The notes under the pieces: model-generated
The model's database searches: none
Told to the model about the DNA's origin: nothing
What the model saw: the letters and a program-made list of their open reading frames with translations, nothing else
In this document: positions 51,400 through 60,174 of the stretch, piece after piece
How the letters are laid out: every line of letters begins with the position of its first letter
How positions within the stretch are numbered: position 1 is the first letter of the stretch
Translations under genes and position numbers: made by a program
DNA from: Shewanella canadensis
Lineage (GTDB): Bacteria; Pseudomonadota; Gammaproteobacteria; Enterobacterales; Shewanellaceae
DNA: 64,000 nucleotides
NCBI RefSeq assembly: GCF_003966225.1
Contig: NZ_RXNU01000018.1
Location: forward strand, 33,349 to 97,348
Direction: 5' to 3'

Positions 51400-52665
51400 A
51401 TGCCAAAAGCTCCTGTTAAAGACGCAAGTTTAGATAATTGGTTAGGTTATCTTTTAGCTATCCATCCTACCGAAATTGAGATGGGGCTGACTCGCGTATC
51501 TGAGGTTGCCGATCGACTGAAGTTACGGGAACTGCCCGGAACTCAGGTGGTCACCGTTGCAGGGACCAATGGCAAGGGGACGACGTGCGCCTTCATCGAG
51601 CAAATTTTACTTGCATCGGGTTTAAGTGTTGGCGTCTATAGCTCGCCGCATATGCTCCATTATAACGAACGAGTCCGTATCAATGGTGATGATGCTGCCG
51701 ACTCGGTTTTGATTGAAGCCTTCGAAGCCATAAATAGTGCGCGAAATGAGATCTCTTTAAGTTTCTTCGAATTTGCGACTCTGGCTGGTCTCTATATTTT
51801 CAAAGCCGCCGCCCCCGATGTTATCTTGCTGGAGGTGGGTTTAGGTGGCCGCTTAGATGCGACCAATATTATCGATGCCGATATTTGCGTGGTGACCTCG
51901 ATTGATATCGACCATCAGGAATACCTTGGTGACACGCGCGACTTGGTTGGCCGCGAGAAAGCGGGGATTTTCCGCAACTCAAAGCCGGCCATTGTCGGTG
52001 AACCCAATATGCCCGATTCAATTTTTGATGTGGCACAAGAGGTCGGGGCAAATATTTACAGAGTTAATCAAGCATTTAATTACCGGTTGGATGCTTGTTC
52101 TCAGACCTGGAAATTTAATGGCCAGAGACTGACACTCGATAACATCCCTCTACCTCAGTTACCGCTGCCTAACGCGGCTACTGCCTTGGCCGTTATTGAG
52201 CATGGCTGGCCGGAACTGTCGGTGGATGTCATTAAGAAGGCGATTGGAGAGGCGAGGCTAGGCGGCCGATTAGAAACCGTCAGTCAGGCTCCTTTGATTC
52301 TACTCGACGTGGCTCATAATCCCCATGCCGCACGTTATTTGGTGAGCCGCCTCGAAGTGTATAAACCTAAGCGTTTATTTGCGTTATGTGGCATGCTAAA
52401 AGATAAAGATTGCACCGAAGTAATTCAAACCCTTGCTCCTCTAGTCGATCACTGGTCGTTTACCCGGCTAAAAACCGAACGAAGTGCGTCGGCCGAGGCA
52501 TTGAGAGGGGCATTAACGACTCAGTGTGATGCGCATATATACGAGAGTGTAGATTTAGCCTGGCAGGCGATATCATCTGAGATTCATTATGAGGATATGA
52601 TCATTGTCTTTGGCTCTTTTTACACTGTTGCAGAATTTAAAGGCCTTCAGATAGGAATGGTGTGA
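51400..52665 (+). CDS. folC: Bifunctional dihydrofolate synthase/folylpolyglutamate synthase FolC
   Basis: Adds glutamate to dihydropteroate and further glutamates to folates in the cytoplasm. The 421-aa protein shows the P-loop GTNGKGTTCAFIE (about 56-63), the HYNERVRING region, the GLGGRLDATNII block and the C-terminal ligase domain (DVAHNPHAARYL). Of normal length. dedD follows after 132 bases that contain two hairpins. Part of the truA-folC-dedD-cvpA-purF cluster. Confidence 0.95.
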   Translation: MPKAPVKDASLDNWLGYLLAIHPTEIEMGLTRVSEVADRLKLRELPGTQVVTVAGTNGKGTTCAFIEQILLASGLSVGVYSSPHMLHYNERVRINGDDAADSVLIEAFEAINSARNEISLSFFEFATLAGLYIFKAAAPDVILLEVGLGGRLDATNIIDADICVVTSIDIDHQEYLGDTRDLVGREKAGIFRNSKPAIVGEPNMPDSIFDVAQEVGANIYRVNQAFNYRLDACSQTWKFNGQRLTLDNIPLPQLPLPNAATALAVIEHGWPELSVDVIKKAIGEARLGGRLETVSQAPLILLDVAHNPHAARYLVSRLEVYKPKRLFALCGMLKDKDCTEVIQTLAPLVDHWSFTRLKTERSASAEALRGALTTQCDAHIYESVDLAWQAISSEIHYEDMIIVFGSFYTVAEFKGLQIGMV

Positions 52666-52743
52666 ATGTCATCGTCTGTGTCCGGTTAGATGTGTGATTG
52701 AATCCGTTTGAACCAAGCTGTATAAAAATTTACTTACAATAAC

Positions 52744-52784
52744 GCCACGCAGTGGCATAAATAGAGATGCTACGCATCTCTATT
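52744..52784 (+). promoter_or_regulatory. Two tandem hairpins in the dedD leader
   Basis: GCCAC-GCA-GTGGC (52744-52756) is followed by a perfect 11-bp stem, AATAGAGATGC/GCATCTCTATT around TAC (52760-52784). The second stem ends two bases before the AAGGA that serves the dedD TTG start, so it could modulate translation or be an mRNA processing or attenuation structure between folC and dedD. No T run, so not a typical terminator. Confidence 0.5.
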
Positions 52785-52797
52785 AAAGGATAAAAAA

Positions 52798-53418
52798 TTG
52801 TCTAGTCATTTTCAGAACCGTCTCGTCGGTGTCATAGTGCTCGTTGCCTTAGGTGTCATTTTTCTGCCCGATATTTTAGATGGTAAAAAAGAGCACCAAG
52901 TGGAGCAATTCTCTGAGATCCCACTCAGGCCCGAGGTTGAATCAGCCTCCCTTCCCGATGAAGCCTTAGTGGCGTTAGACCTGAGTGAAAAAGAGCAAGC
53001 ATTTGAGTCATCAAGTGTTGAGTCTGACTCTGCGGCAGCGGCCATCGAGCCTATTACAGCCGCGGTAAGCGTGGACAAACGAGCCGAGCCGCAGGCTGAA
53101 TCTAAAGCCGATAGCAAAGCAGAGTCAAAAGCTGTTGTAAAAGCAGAGAAAAAACCCGCCATTAAACCTTCATCAGCCTATACCTTACAGCTGGGTAGCT
53201 TTAATAATGCGGCTAATGTTAGAGGGTTGGTAAAGCAGTTGAGAGAGAAAGGTTTTAATGCCTATACACTTCCTGCAACGCCGATAGATGGCAAGCTCAC
53301 TAAGGTGTTCGTTGGACCTGAACTCTCGAAATCAAAATTGCAGTCTCTTCAATCGGGTATTGAAAAACTGACAAAGTTGAAAGGCCGTATCGTCGCCTAC
53401 GAACCAACGGCTTCTTAA
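52798..53418 (+). CDS. dedD: SPOR-domain cell-division protein DedD
   Basis: An inner-membrane septal protein with a C-terminal SPOR domain that binds denuded glycan at the division site. The 206-aa protein has one membrane helix near residues 8-25 (LVGVIVLVALGVIFLPDIL), a low-complexity Ala/Glu/Lys linker, and SPOR at about 125-203 (YTLQLGSFNNAANVRGLVKQL ... KVFVGP). The start is TTG at 52798 with AGGA about eight bases before. Its place between folC and cvpA is conserved. Confidence 0.9.
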   Translation: MSSHFQNRLVGVIVLVALGVIFLPDILDGKKEHQVEQFSEIPLRPEVESASLPDEALVALDLSEKEQAFESSSVESDSAAAAIEPITAAVSVDKRAEPQAESKADSKAESKAVVKAEKKPAIKPSSAYTLQLGSFNNAANVRGLVKQLREKGFNAYTLPATPIDGKLTKVFVGPELSKSKLQSLQSGIEKLTKLKGRIVAYEPTAS

Positions 53419-53531
53419 GCAAAATCTGAAATCAGAAACAGAAACAATATATTCTCATCAATGGGGTGAGAATATGCTCCGTCTCTGGTAAGATCGCGCC
53501 GTCTTAAACCCTATGCTGGATCACCTTTTCA

Positions 53532-54020
53532 ATGGTTTGGATTGATTACGCCATAATCGCCGTTATCGGAGTCTCGACTTTAATTAGTCTGCTTCGCGGT
53601 TTTGCAAAAGAAGCCATGTCCCTCGTGGTTTGGTTTGCTGCTTTTTTCGTTGCGAGTCAGTTTTATCAGGACCTCGCTGTATACCTAACCCAAATGCAAG
53701 ATGAGATGCTCCGCAATGGTGTCGCTATAGCGATACTTTTTGTCGCGACACTGATCCTTGGTGCCTTGGTGAATTATCTCCTCGGTCAGCTCGTCGATAA
53801 AACCGGTTTATCGGGAACTGATAGAGTCCTCGGACTCTGCTTTGGTGCCTTAAGGGGCGCCTTAATTGTGAGTGCTTTACTCTTTTTTATGGATGCTTTT
53901 ACTGGAGCACCCAATACAGATTGGTGGCAGAGTTCGCAACTCGTGCCCGAATTCGGCGTCGTTATTCAGTGGTTTTTCGACTACATAGAAAACACGTCTA
54001 GCTTTGTACCCAAAATATAA
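53532..54020 (+). CDS. cvpA: CvpA family membrane protein
   Basis: A 162-aa inner-membrane protein with four hydrophobic segments (about 5-22, 28-48, 63-85, 101-120). CvpA was named for colicin V production and its molecular role is unclear; it is nearly always found before purF, as here (101 bases). Start ATG at 53532. The motif GFAKEAMSLVVWFAAFF is typical. Confidence 0.92.
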   Translation: MVWIDYAIIAVIGVSTLISLLRGFAKEAMSLVVWFAAFFVASQFYQDLAVYLTQMQDEMLRNGVAIAILFVATLILGALVNYLLGQLVDKTGLSGTDRVLGLCFGALRGALIVSALLFFMDAFTGAPNTDWWQSSQLVPEFGVVIQWFFDYIENTSSFVPKI

Positions 54021-54121
54021 AATGCATATAAGCATTATCATGTTGCTGGCAGCGCTCTTTCAGGCTTTTAGTAACTCAAGATTATAATTATCAGAACATC
54101 TTACAATGAGGAAGCCTACCC

Positions 54122-55636
54122 ATGTGTGGTATCGTCGGAATAGTTGGCCGAACATCGGTTAATCAGACTATCTATGATGCATTAACTGTACTCCAGCATC
54201 GCGGACAAGATGCTGCTGGTATCGTGACTGTCGATGGTAGTGCGTTTAGATTACGTAAAGCCAATGGTCTGGTAAAAGACGTATTCGAAGCTAAACATAT
54301 GCAACGCCTGCAAGGCACTACGGGGATCGGGCATGTCCGTTACCCAACTGCCGGTAGCTCTAGCGCATCAGAAGCTCAACCTTTTTATGTTAACTCACCA
54401 TTTGGTATCTCATTAGCTCATAATGGTAATTTAACCAATACTCTTGAGTTGCAAGAGCGCTTGGTTAAACAGCGCCGCCATGTTAACACCACATCAGATT
54501 CTGAAGTGTTATTGAATCTGTTAGCCGACGAGTTGCAGCACTGCGATAGCCAAGTCTTATCTGAAGACGAAGTGTTTGATGCCATTGCTAACGTTCACTC
54601 ATTGACTCGTGGTGCTTATGCGGTTGCTGCAATTATTGTTGGCCAGGGAATGGTTGCATTTCGTGACCCGTTTGGCATCCGCCCGCTCGTGCTGGGTAAG
54701 CATGAAACGGAAAGTGGCACCGAGTATATGGTCGCCTCTGAGAGTGTTGCACTCGATGCCGTAGGTTTCGAGTTGATGCGCGATGTGGCGCCGGGTGAAG
54801 CTATCTATATCACTTTAGATGGCCAGTTATTTACTCGCCAATGTGCCGAGTCTCCAAGCTACGCTCCTTGTCTGTTTGAGTTTGTTTATTTTGCTCGCCC
54901 GGATTCGACGATTGATAAGGTTTCTGTCTATGGCAGCCGTGTCAACATGGGCTCTATGCTTGGCGAGAAGATTAAGAAAGAGTGGGAAGATCACGATATC
55001 GATGTGGTTATCCCTATTCCGGAAACCTCGTGCGATACCGCGTTAGAAATTGCCCGTAATCTGGACCTGCCTTACCGTCAGGGTTTCGTTAAGAATCGTT
55101 ATATTGGCCGTACTTTTATCATGCCGGGTCAACAGGAGCGTAAGAAGTCTGTTCGTCGTAAACTCAATGCCATTGGCGTCGAGTTTAAGGGTAAGAACGT
55201 TCTCCTTGTTGATGATTCGGTGGTTCGTGGTACGACATCTGAGCAGATCATTGAAATGGCTCGTGAAGCGGGTGCTAAGAAGGTTTATTTCGCATCGGCG
55301 GCCCCTGAGATCCGTTTTCCTAACGTCTACGGTATCGATATGCCAACGACCGCTGAGCTGATTGCTCATGGTCGCGATGTGGATGAGATCAGCAAGATGA
55401 TTGGTGCCGATGGGATGATTTTCCAGGATCTGGAAGATTTGGTGGAAGCCGTTCGCATGGAAAACCCTGAGATTAAACGTTTCGAGACCTCTGTCTTCGA
55501 CGGCATTTACATTACCAACGATGTCGATCAGGATTATCTCGATCATATCACTCAGTTGCGTAACGACGATGCTAAGGCCAATCGCAGTAAAGATATCGGC
55601 ACTAACATAGAACTACACAACGTCTGCCATCCCTAG
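54122..55636 (+). CDS. purF: Amidophosphoribosyltransferase PurF
   Basis: First committed step of purine synthesis: transfers glutamine amide nitrogen to PRPP. The 504-aa protein has the N-terminal nucleophile Cys2 (MCGIVGIVG) of the class II glutaminase, no propeptide, the glutaminase loop GIGHVRYPTAGSSS, and the PRPP motif VLLVDDSVVRGTTSEQI (about 363-375). GAGGAAG stands ahead of the ATG. No obvious purine-repressor box was seen. A terminator follows. Confidence 0.97.
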   Translation: MCGIVGIVGRTSVNQTIYDALTVLQHRGQDAAGIVTVDGSAFRLRKANGLVKDVFEAKHMQRLQGTTGIGHVRYPTAGSSSASEAQPFYVNSPFGISLAHNGNLTNTLELQERLVKQRRHVNTTSDSEVLLNLLADELQHCDSQVLSEDEVFDAIANVHSLTRGAYAVAAIIVGQGMVAFRDPFGIRPLVLGKHETESGTEYMVASESVALDAVGFELMRDVAPGEAIYITLDGQLFTRQCAESPSYAPCLFEFVYFARPDSTIDKVSVYGSRVNMGSMLGEKIKKEWEDHDIDVVIPIPETSCDTALEIARNLDLPYRQGFVKNRYIGRTFIMPGQQERKKSVRRKLNAIGVEFKGKNVLLVDDSVVRGTTSEQIIEMAREAGAKKVYFASAAPEIRFPNVYGIDMPTTAELIAHGRDVDEISKMIGADGMIFQDLEDLVEAVRMENPEIKRFETSVFDGIYITNDVDQDYLDHITQLRNDDAKANRSKDIGTNIELHNVCHP

Positions 55637-55693
55637 TCGGATGAAGGGTCACTATCTCAGCTTACTCTAGCTGAAGGTGAGGTGAGTTAAGTA

Positions 55694-55727
55694 AAGCCAG
55701 TTTCCTTAATCGGAGCTGGCTTTTTTA
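55694..55727 (+). terminator. Rho-independent terminator after purF
   Basis: AAGCCAG and CTGGCTT enclose a smaller TCC/GGA stem and run into Ts, about 58 bases after the purF stop. Confidence 0.85.
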
Positions 55728-55844
55728 ATGCCTCATTATTTATTGAGAGCTATCGACAATCGTTTTGCATTTATCTTGAACATATAAAGTGGTGAATCTA
55801 AAGTTATAGATGAATCGACTCGTTCATGTCAGATGGTGCCGCTC

Positions 55845-56321
55845 ATGAAAAAAACCAAACGTTCAACTCGATTTATCAAAGATATCTCTATTCATACCCC
55901 TTTTGTGGAAATGTTAGCTCTACTGATCGTGCTGTGGCTCATCTTTTCTGCCGGTTTGTATTTTTTTGAATCGAATGCCGAAAACTCGTCAATACAAACT
56001 TATGGAGATGCGCTTTATTGGGGCATAGCCGCATTTTCCACGGCGGGAATCGCCGATGCTCCCGTCTCCGGCGCCGCTCATTTTATCGGTGGGATCTGGA
56101 TAGTCATGGGTTCCATGTTGTTCTTCGGCACCATAGTCGCGACAGTTACCGCCTATTTTATGAGGCCAATGCAGGGGCCTCATAAACAGATCATCGACAC
56201 GATAGAATATAACCTCGAGCAGCTAAACGATCTGTCTATCGATGAACTGGATCTGTTGAAAGAGACTGTTGATGGCTTGATCATGCATGTTGAACACATA
56301 AAGCAAAAACAGATGAGGTGA
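55845..56321 (+). CDS. Two-TM ion-channel-like protein with an altered selectivity filter
   Basis: A 158-aa membrane protein with the plan of a two-helix potassium channel: TM1 about 22-41, a pore helix (about 52-64, YGDALYWGIAAF), a filter region and TM2 about 80-104, then a cytoplasmic helix. The filter, expected as TVGYGD, reads TAGIAD (about 66-71), so potassium selectivity is doubtful; it may pass other ions or be regulatory. Start uncertain between ATG at 55833 and 55845, neither with a good ribosome site. It stands between the purF terminator and a convergent small gene. Confidence 0.75.
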   Translation: MKKTKRSTRFIKDISIHTPFVEMLALLIVLWLIFSAGLYFFESNAENSSIQTYGDALYWGIAAFSTAGIADAPVSGAAHFIGGIWIVMGSMLFFGTIVATVTAYFMRPMQGPHKQIIDTIEYNLEQLNDLSIDELDLLKETVDGLIMHVEHIKQKQMR

Positions 56322-56364
56322 TGGTTTACCCTAATGACTGACTGTTTAACTAGCCCACTATTGG

Positions 56365-56631
56365 CTAGATTAGATGCATTAGCCAGACTAACATCCAGGC
56401 ACTAAATAGCAGGGTTGCAGCACCTCTGTTAAGCCTGTGCTCCATATTAAGCCCTATTAAGGTGCTGATGCAGGTGAGGGCAATCTGCATGGAGACCAGA
56501 AGCATTAGCTTGAAGGTTTTATCTCCGCTTATAAAAGGAGTAACAAGCAGGGCTACGGCAGTGACCAGTAGGAAATGATACAGCAATAATTTGTCTAAAC
56601 TGCTGCCTATTTGAGGTGTTGTGGCTAACAT
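56365..56631 (-). CDS. Small membrane protein with an upstream Fur-box-like site
   Basis: An 88-aa protein with three hydrophobic segments (about 14-33, 41-59, 66-87), so almost wholly within the membrane. I do not recognise the family. AGGAAG lies before its ATG. A 15-base palindrome TGAGAATGGTTCTCA is 46 bases upstream and resembles a Fur box, which would make it iron-regulated. It converges with the channel gene and diverges from topB. Confidence 0.68.
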   Translation of the reverse strand: MLATTPQIGSSLDKLLLYHFLLVTAVALLVTPFISGDKTFKLMLLVSMQIALTCISTLIGLNMEHRLNRGAATLLFSAWMLVWLMHLI

Positions 56632-56676
56632 CTGTCTTCCTTTGGAGTCATTAATTGATGGAATCCTACAGTTAAA

Positions 56677-56691
56677 TGAGAATGGTTCTCA
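56677..56691. promoter_or_regulatory. Fur-box-like palindrome
   Basis: TGAGAATGGTTCTCA is a perfect inverted repeat around a 3-base centre and matches the 7-1-7 Fur motif (TGATAAT-N-ATTATCA) at 12 of 15 positions. It lies in the divergent promoter region between the 88-aa membrane gene and topB. The nearer gene is the former. Confidence 0.55.
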
Positions 56692-56800
56692 ACTAAATTT
56701 ACAAACATGTCATGGCTAGCTGCCATAGAAGCATTGCAGCAAGCAGGAGTTTAGGCTAAAGTTACTGGTAATTTATACAGTGTTTGGTACCTCTCGTCAG

Positions 56801-58819
56801 ATGATCCTCTATATTGCCGAAAAACCCTCCCTTGGCCGTGCGATTGCCGATGTACTGCCTAAGCCTCATAAGAAAGGCGATGGGCATATCATGGCCGCCA
56901 ATGGGGATTGTGTCTCATGGTGTATTGGTCATTTGCTGGAGCAAGCCGAACCCGATCATTATGATCCGCTATTTAAGTCCTGGAAGTTCGAACACCTTCC
57001 CATCATCCCGCAGCAATGGAAGATGAAACCTAAGCCTAAGACACGTTCACAACTCACCGTACTCAGGGGGTTAGTGAAAAAGGCCTCACAGCTTGTCAAT
57101 GCCGGTGACCCTGACCGTGAGGGGCAACTATTGGTTGACGAAGTGATAGCTCATCTTGGGGTCAAGGGTGAAAAACTCAATAACACGCAGCGTCTGCTTA
57201 TCAGCGATCTGAACCCTCAGGCGGTCAAACGCGCATTAGGTCAGATGCGCAGTAATCGGGAGTTTATTCCCTTATCGACCTCGGCTTTGGCTCGTTCCCG
57301 CGCCGACTGGCTCTATGGTATGAATATGACTCGCGCCTACACCCTTCAGGGGCGTAAGGTGGGTTATCAAGGCGTGCTCTCCGTGGGGCGGGTACAGACG
57401 CCGCTGCTTGGTTTAGTGGTCAGGCGCGATGAAGAGATCGCGAACTTTGTCTCTAAGCCCTTCTTTGAGGTGTTGGCGAATCTGACAACGGATAACAAGG
57501 AGGCATTTAAGGCGAAATGGCAGCCCAGCGAGGCATGTCAGCCTTACATGGACGAAGAGGGAAGAGTGCTGGCTAAAGGCTTAGCACAAAACGTGGTTGG
57601 CCGAATTACGAATAAGCCCGCCGAAGTGACCCAAGTGCTGGCGAAAGATAAGAAACAGAATGCACCGCTGCCATACAGCCTATCATCACTGCAGATCGAT
57701 GCAGCCAAACGTTTCGGCATGAGCGCGAAAGAGGTCCTCGATACCTGCCAGACGCTCTATGAGCGGCATAAGTTGATCACCTATCCTAGATCAGACAGTC
57801 GCTACCTGCCTGTCGAACAATTTCAACAAGCGCCTCAGGTCGTTTCTGCGATAACCGCTGGCGCCGCTGAACTTGTAAAGGGCATGACAGCGCCCGACAT
57901 CAAAATCAAATCTAAGGCGTGGAATGATAAGAAAGTCGATGCCCACCACGCGATCATTCCTACCGAGAAAACCGCGAATCTGTCTCAATTGGGGGCCCGT
58001 GAGAAGCAAATTTATCTGCAGGTTGCCCGTCAATATCTGGCTCAGTTTTACCCCCCGTATCTCTATAGTGAAACAGAGGTTCGGGTTTTGATCGAGGGAG
58101 GGAATTTCAAAACTAAGGCGAAGCAGGAGAGATCGCTGGGTTGGAAGCAACTTTTCGGTCGAAACAGCGACAAGCAAAAATCGAGTGGCCATAGCAGTGA
58201 AGGTGATGATGAAGACTCGAGTCAGGTACTACCGCCCTTAGTTAAAGGTCAGCAACTTCACTCGGGCATGGGGGAGCTTGTCGAGAAACACACCCAAGCC
58301 CCTAAACACTTTACCGATGCGACTCTGCTCGGTGCGATGACAGGGATCAATCGTTATGTCACCGACCCCGAGATCCGAAAAATTCTTAAAGACACCGATG
58401 GTCTTGGAACCGAAGCGACTCGAGCGGGGATTATTGAGCTGCTATTCAAGCGAAGTTTTCTGTCGAGGCAGGGGAAATCGATTCTCTCAACACCAGTGGG
58501 CCAAGGCTTAATCAATAGCTTGCCAATGAGTGCGACTACGCCGGATATGACGGCACTGTGGGAGAGTAACTTAGACGCGATTTGTCGAAAAGAGGCAAAG
58601 TATTTAAGCTTCATGTCGCCATTAATCGCTTCACTGTCTGAGTTAATTATCCAAGCGGGTTCGCAGTTGCCTTCGGCGCTGCAGGGGGTAAAGGCGCCGG
58701 CTAACAGTTTCAGGAAAAAACGCTACAGTAAGTCGACGAGCAATAACCGTAAAAAGTCGACTGCGGCTTCTCGTACAACAGCCACAAAAAAGCGAACGAG
58801 TACAAAGGCTAAGGCTTAA
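56801..58819 (+). CDS. topB: DNA topoisomerase III (TopB)
   Basis: Type IA topoisomerase that decatenates DNA through single-strand passage. The ATG at 56801 gives 672 aa starting MILYIAEKPSLGRAIADVLP, the TOPRIM opening with its glutamate; AGDPDREGQLL is the acidic metal site, and the catalytic Tyr is in ITYPRSDSRYL (about residue 329). A GTG seven codons earlier is possible. The C-terminus is a basic Lys/Ser/Thr-rich tail (about 630-672) for DNA binding. A 25-residue polar insertion (SDKQKSSGHSSEGDDEDSS) near 460 is unusual. Confidence 0.95.
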   Translation: MILYIAEKPSLGRAIADVLPKPHKKGDGHIMAANGDCVSWCIGHLLEQAEPDHYDPLFKSWKFEHLPIIPQQWKMKPKPKTRSQLTVLRGLVKKASQLVNAGDPDREGQLLVDEVIAHLGVKGEKLNNTQRLLISDLNPQAVKRALGQMRSNREFIPLSTSALARSRADWLYGMNMTRAYTLQGRKVGYQGVLSVGRVQTPLLGLVVRRDEEIANFVSKPFFEVLANLTTDNKEAFKAKWQPSEACQPYMDEEGRVLAKGLAQNVVGRITNKPAEVTQVLAKDKKQNAPLPYSLSSLQIDAAKRFGMSAKEVLDTCQTLYERHKLITYPRSDSRYLPVEQFQQAPQVVSAITAGAAELVKGMTAPDIKIKSKAWNDKKVDAHHAIIPTEKTANLSQLGAREKQIYLQVARQYLAQFYPPYLYSETEVRVLIEGGNFKTKAKQERSLGWKQLFGRNSDKQKSSGHSSEGDDEDSSQVLPPLVKGQQLHSGMGELVEKHTQAPKHFTDATLLGAMTGINRYVTDPEIRKILKDTDGLGTEATRAGIIELLFKRSFLSRQGKSILSTPVGQGLINSLPMSATTPDMTALWESNLDAICRKEAKYLSFMSPLIASLSELIIQAGSQLPSALQGVKAPANSFRKKRYSKSTSNNRKKSTAASRTTATKKRTSTKAKA

Positions 58820-58836
58820 TAATAATCGGTAAAAGC

Positions 58837-59037
58837 CTATTTTATCAACCGGTATTGATTCGCCAGAATATCATACTCAAACCCGGAGTCGCTGAGCTTC
58901 TGTTCCAATACCGTGCTGGGGATGTCGAGATCATAGAACAGAGACTGCCTGTCCTTGCAATTTAGTCTGAGGTGTTCGTTGGCGATGCCGACGAGGATCT
59001 CCGCAGGCAGGTGTTCTAAGTTCGGAATATTGATCAT
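58837..59037 (-). CDS. DUF4250-like small protein
   Basis: A 66-aa protein that resembles DUF4250: NLEHLPAEILVGIANEHLRLNC at the start and FEYDILANQYRLI at the end. Function unknown. It converges with topB, separated by 17 bases. AGAGGTGAAGC precedes the ATG on the minus strand. Confidence 0.75.
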   Translation of the reverse strand: MINIPNLEHLPAEILVGIANEHLRLNCKDRQSLFYDLDIPSTVLEQKLSDSGFEYDILANQYRLIK

Positions 59038-59162
59038 GCTTCACCTCTGATAGGGAAATATTAAGTTTGAGTCCGGCATCGTACTCGCCTATATCACTTA
59101 ACTATGAGACCAATTCGCTGATATTTCCATCATCTCACCGTGAGATGAACACTTTTATGGTG

Positions 59163-59404
59163 AGAAAATATTAGCCTTCGAATGAAGGCTGATAATATTT
59201 TCTGATTTAGCTTCCGGCTGAGTTGGTATTGGATAGTTTGTTTGAAGGTTATACCTTCAATATGGACTAATAGCCTGCGGTACGCTTATGTGCAGACACT
59301 TCTGTGAGACGCCGCAAGCACATCCTTGTGGGCTCTGCCAAAACATCCATGTTTTGGAAGCTCGCAGCCGCATCTGCACCTGATTATCTATCTCTTCGAT
59401 TTGG
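59163..59404 (-). repeat. Dispersed repeat family, full-length copy R6
   Basis: Read on the minus strand: head AAATCGAAGAGATAGATAAT and CAGGTGCAGATGCGGCTG; middle hairpins CCAAAACATGGATGTTTTGG and a CACAAGGATGTG-type one; then GTGTCTGCACAT, ACCGCAGGCTATTAG, TTGAAGGT and a long tail hairpin with loop ATTC (GCCTTC-ATTC-GAAGGC). It fills most of the 564-base spacer 59038-59601; nothing else is evident there except a CATCTCACCGTGAGATG palindrome near 59131. Confidence 0.8.
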
Positions 59405-59601
59405 TTTTATTGCTAGGTTTCGTAACTCGTCTCTGCCCCATTCCTTGCTAGGGATACAGCTCTCCAGTTAACCGCAGTATTGCTTTTCTTATTGAAGCTA
59501 GGATCCGGCTCCATTCAATTCGCACCCTGTTAATAAACGAAACGCTTGCGGATGAACGACTAGGGATGCCAATTCGCCGATTTTAACTTAATGAATAATT
59601 T

Positions 59602-59940
59602 TCAGTCCATTCGGGTAATAAAGGTTTGCTCGTCATCCACAAAAGCCACAAAGCCGCCGTAATAGATAAACACCCGGCCACGCCCCTCAACTAGGCAGGC
59701 AAGCTGTGGGTTCAAATCTTCTTCGTTATCCTGGCTTTGGAAAGTGCCAGTATCGGTGATTACGCCGCTGAGTGTAGGCAAATATCCATAAGTGCGCTTG
59801 GCTTGATCAATCAGGTTCAATTCGCTGGCGGTAGAGAAGCAAAAGGGGATCGCACCGGCTTCTTCGATAAATATAGTTTTCAGTTCTTCAAAAGCTGTAA
59901 TCACCAGCCAGTCGATGCCGTTAACATGATGGATAAACAT
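59602..59940 (-). CDS. Hypothetical protein downstream of a group II intron
   Basis: A 112-aa protein beginning MFIHHVNGIDWLVITAFEEL and ending VFIYYGGFVAFVDDEQTFI; acidic, no signal peptide or membrane helix. I do not recognise it. The reading frame stays open upstream to 60156, but that part runs through the group II intron's domain V and VI, so it cannot be protein-coding; the ATG at 59940 is the realistic start, with GAGAAAC ahead. It lies 124 bases after the intron's 3' end, in an accessory stretch. Confidence 0.6.
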   Translation of the reverse strand: MFIHHVNGIDWLVITAFEELKTIFIEEAGAIPFCFSTASELNLIDQAKRTYGYLPTLSGVITDTGTFQSQDNEEDLNPQLACLVEGRGRVFIYYGGFVAFVDDEQTFITRMD

Positions 59941-60104
59941 AGAGTTTCTCGGTAATTCTGATGCGGAGATTCTATCACTATCAGGGGCAGAACGTAGTAG
60001 AGATTTAGTTGCTATTCTGTGCCATTTCCGGACATTCACTAGGCCAACTTGAAACACGTTTTTGTCGGATAGACGACACTTGTTACCAAGTGCCGCCCTC
60101 CTAA

Positions 60105-60138
60105 GAACCCAGCGTGCAACTTTCACTGCACTAGGCTC
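60105..60138 (-). ncRNA. Group II intron domain V
   Basis: A 34-nucleotide hairpin reading GAGCC...GTGCAGTGAAAGTTGCAC...GGGTTC on the minus strand. It has the catalytic AGC triad, the GAAA tetraloop with flanking stem and the matching 3' arm, the most conserved part of group II introns. It lies 36 bases after the stop of the reverse transcriptase. Confidence 0.9.
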
Positions 60139-60174
60139 AAGCCTCCACAAAGGCATCGTTTGATACCCAGCAAC

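Noticed and set aside
59941..60156. N-terminal extension of the 112-aa hypothetical gene
   Set aside because: The extension translates the intron's domain V and VI, so it is not protein-coding.
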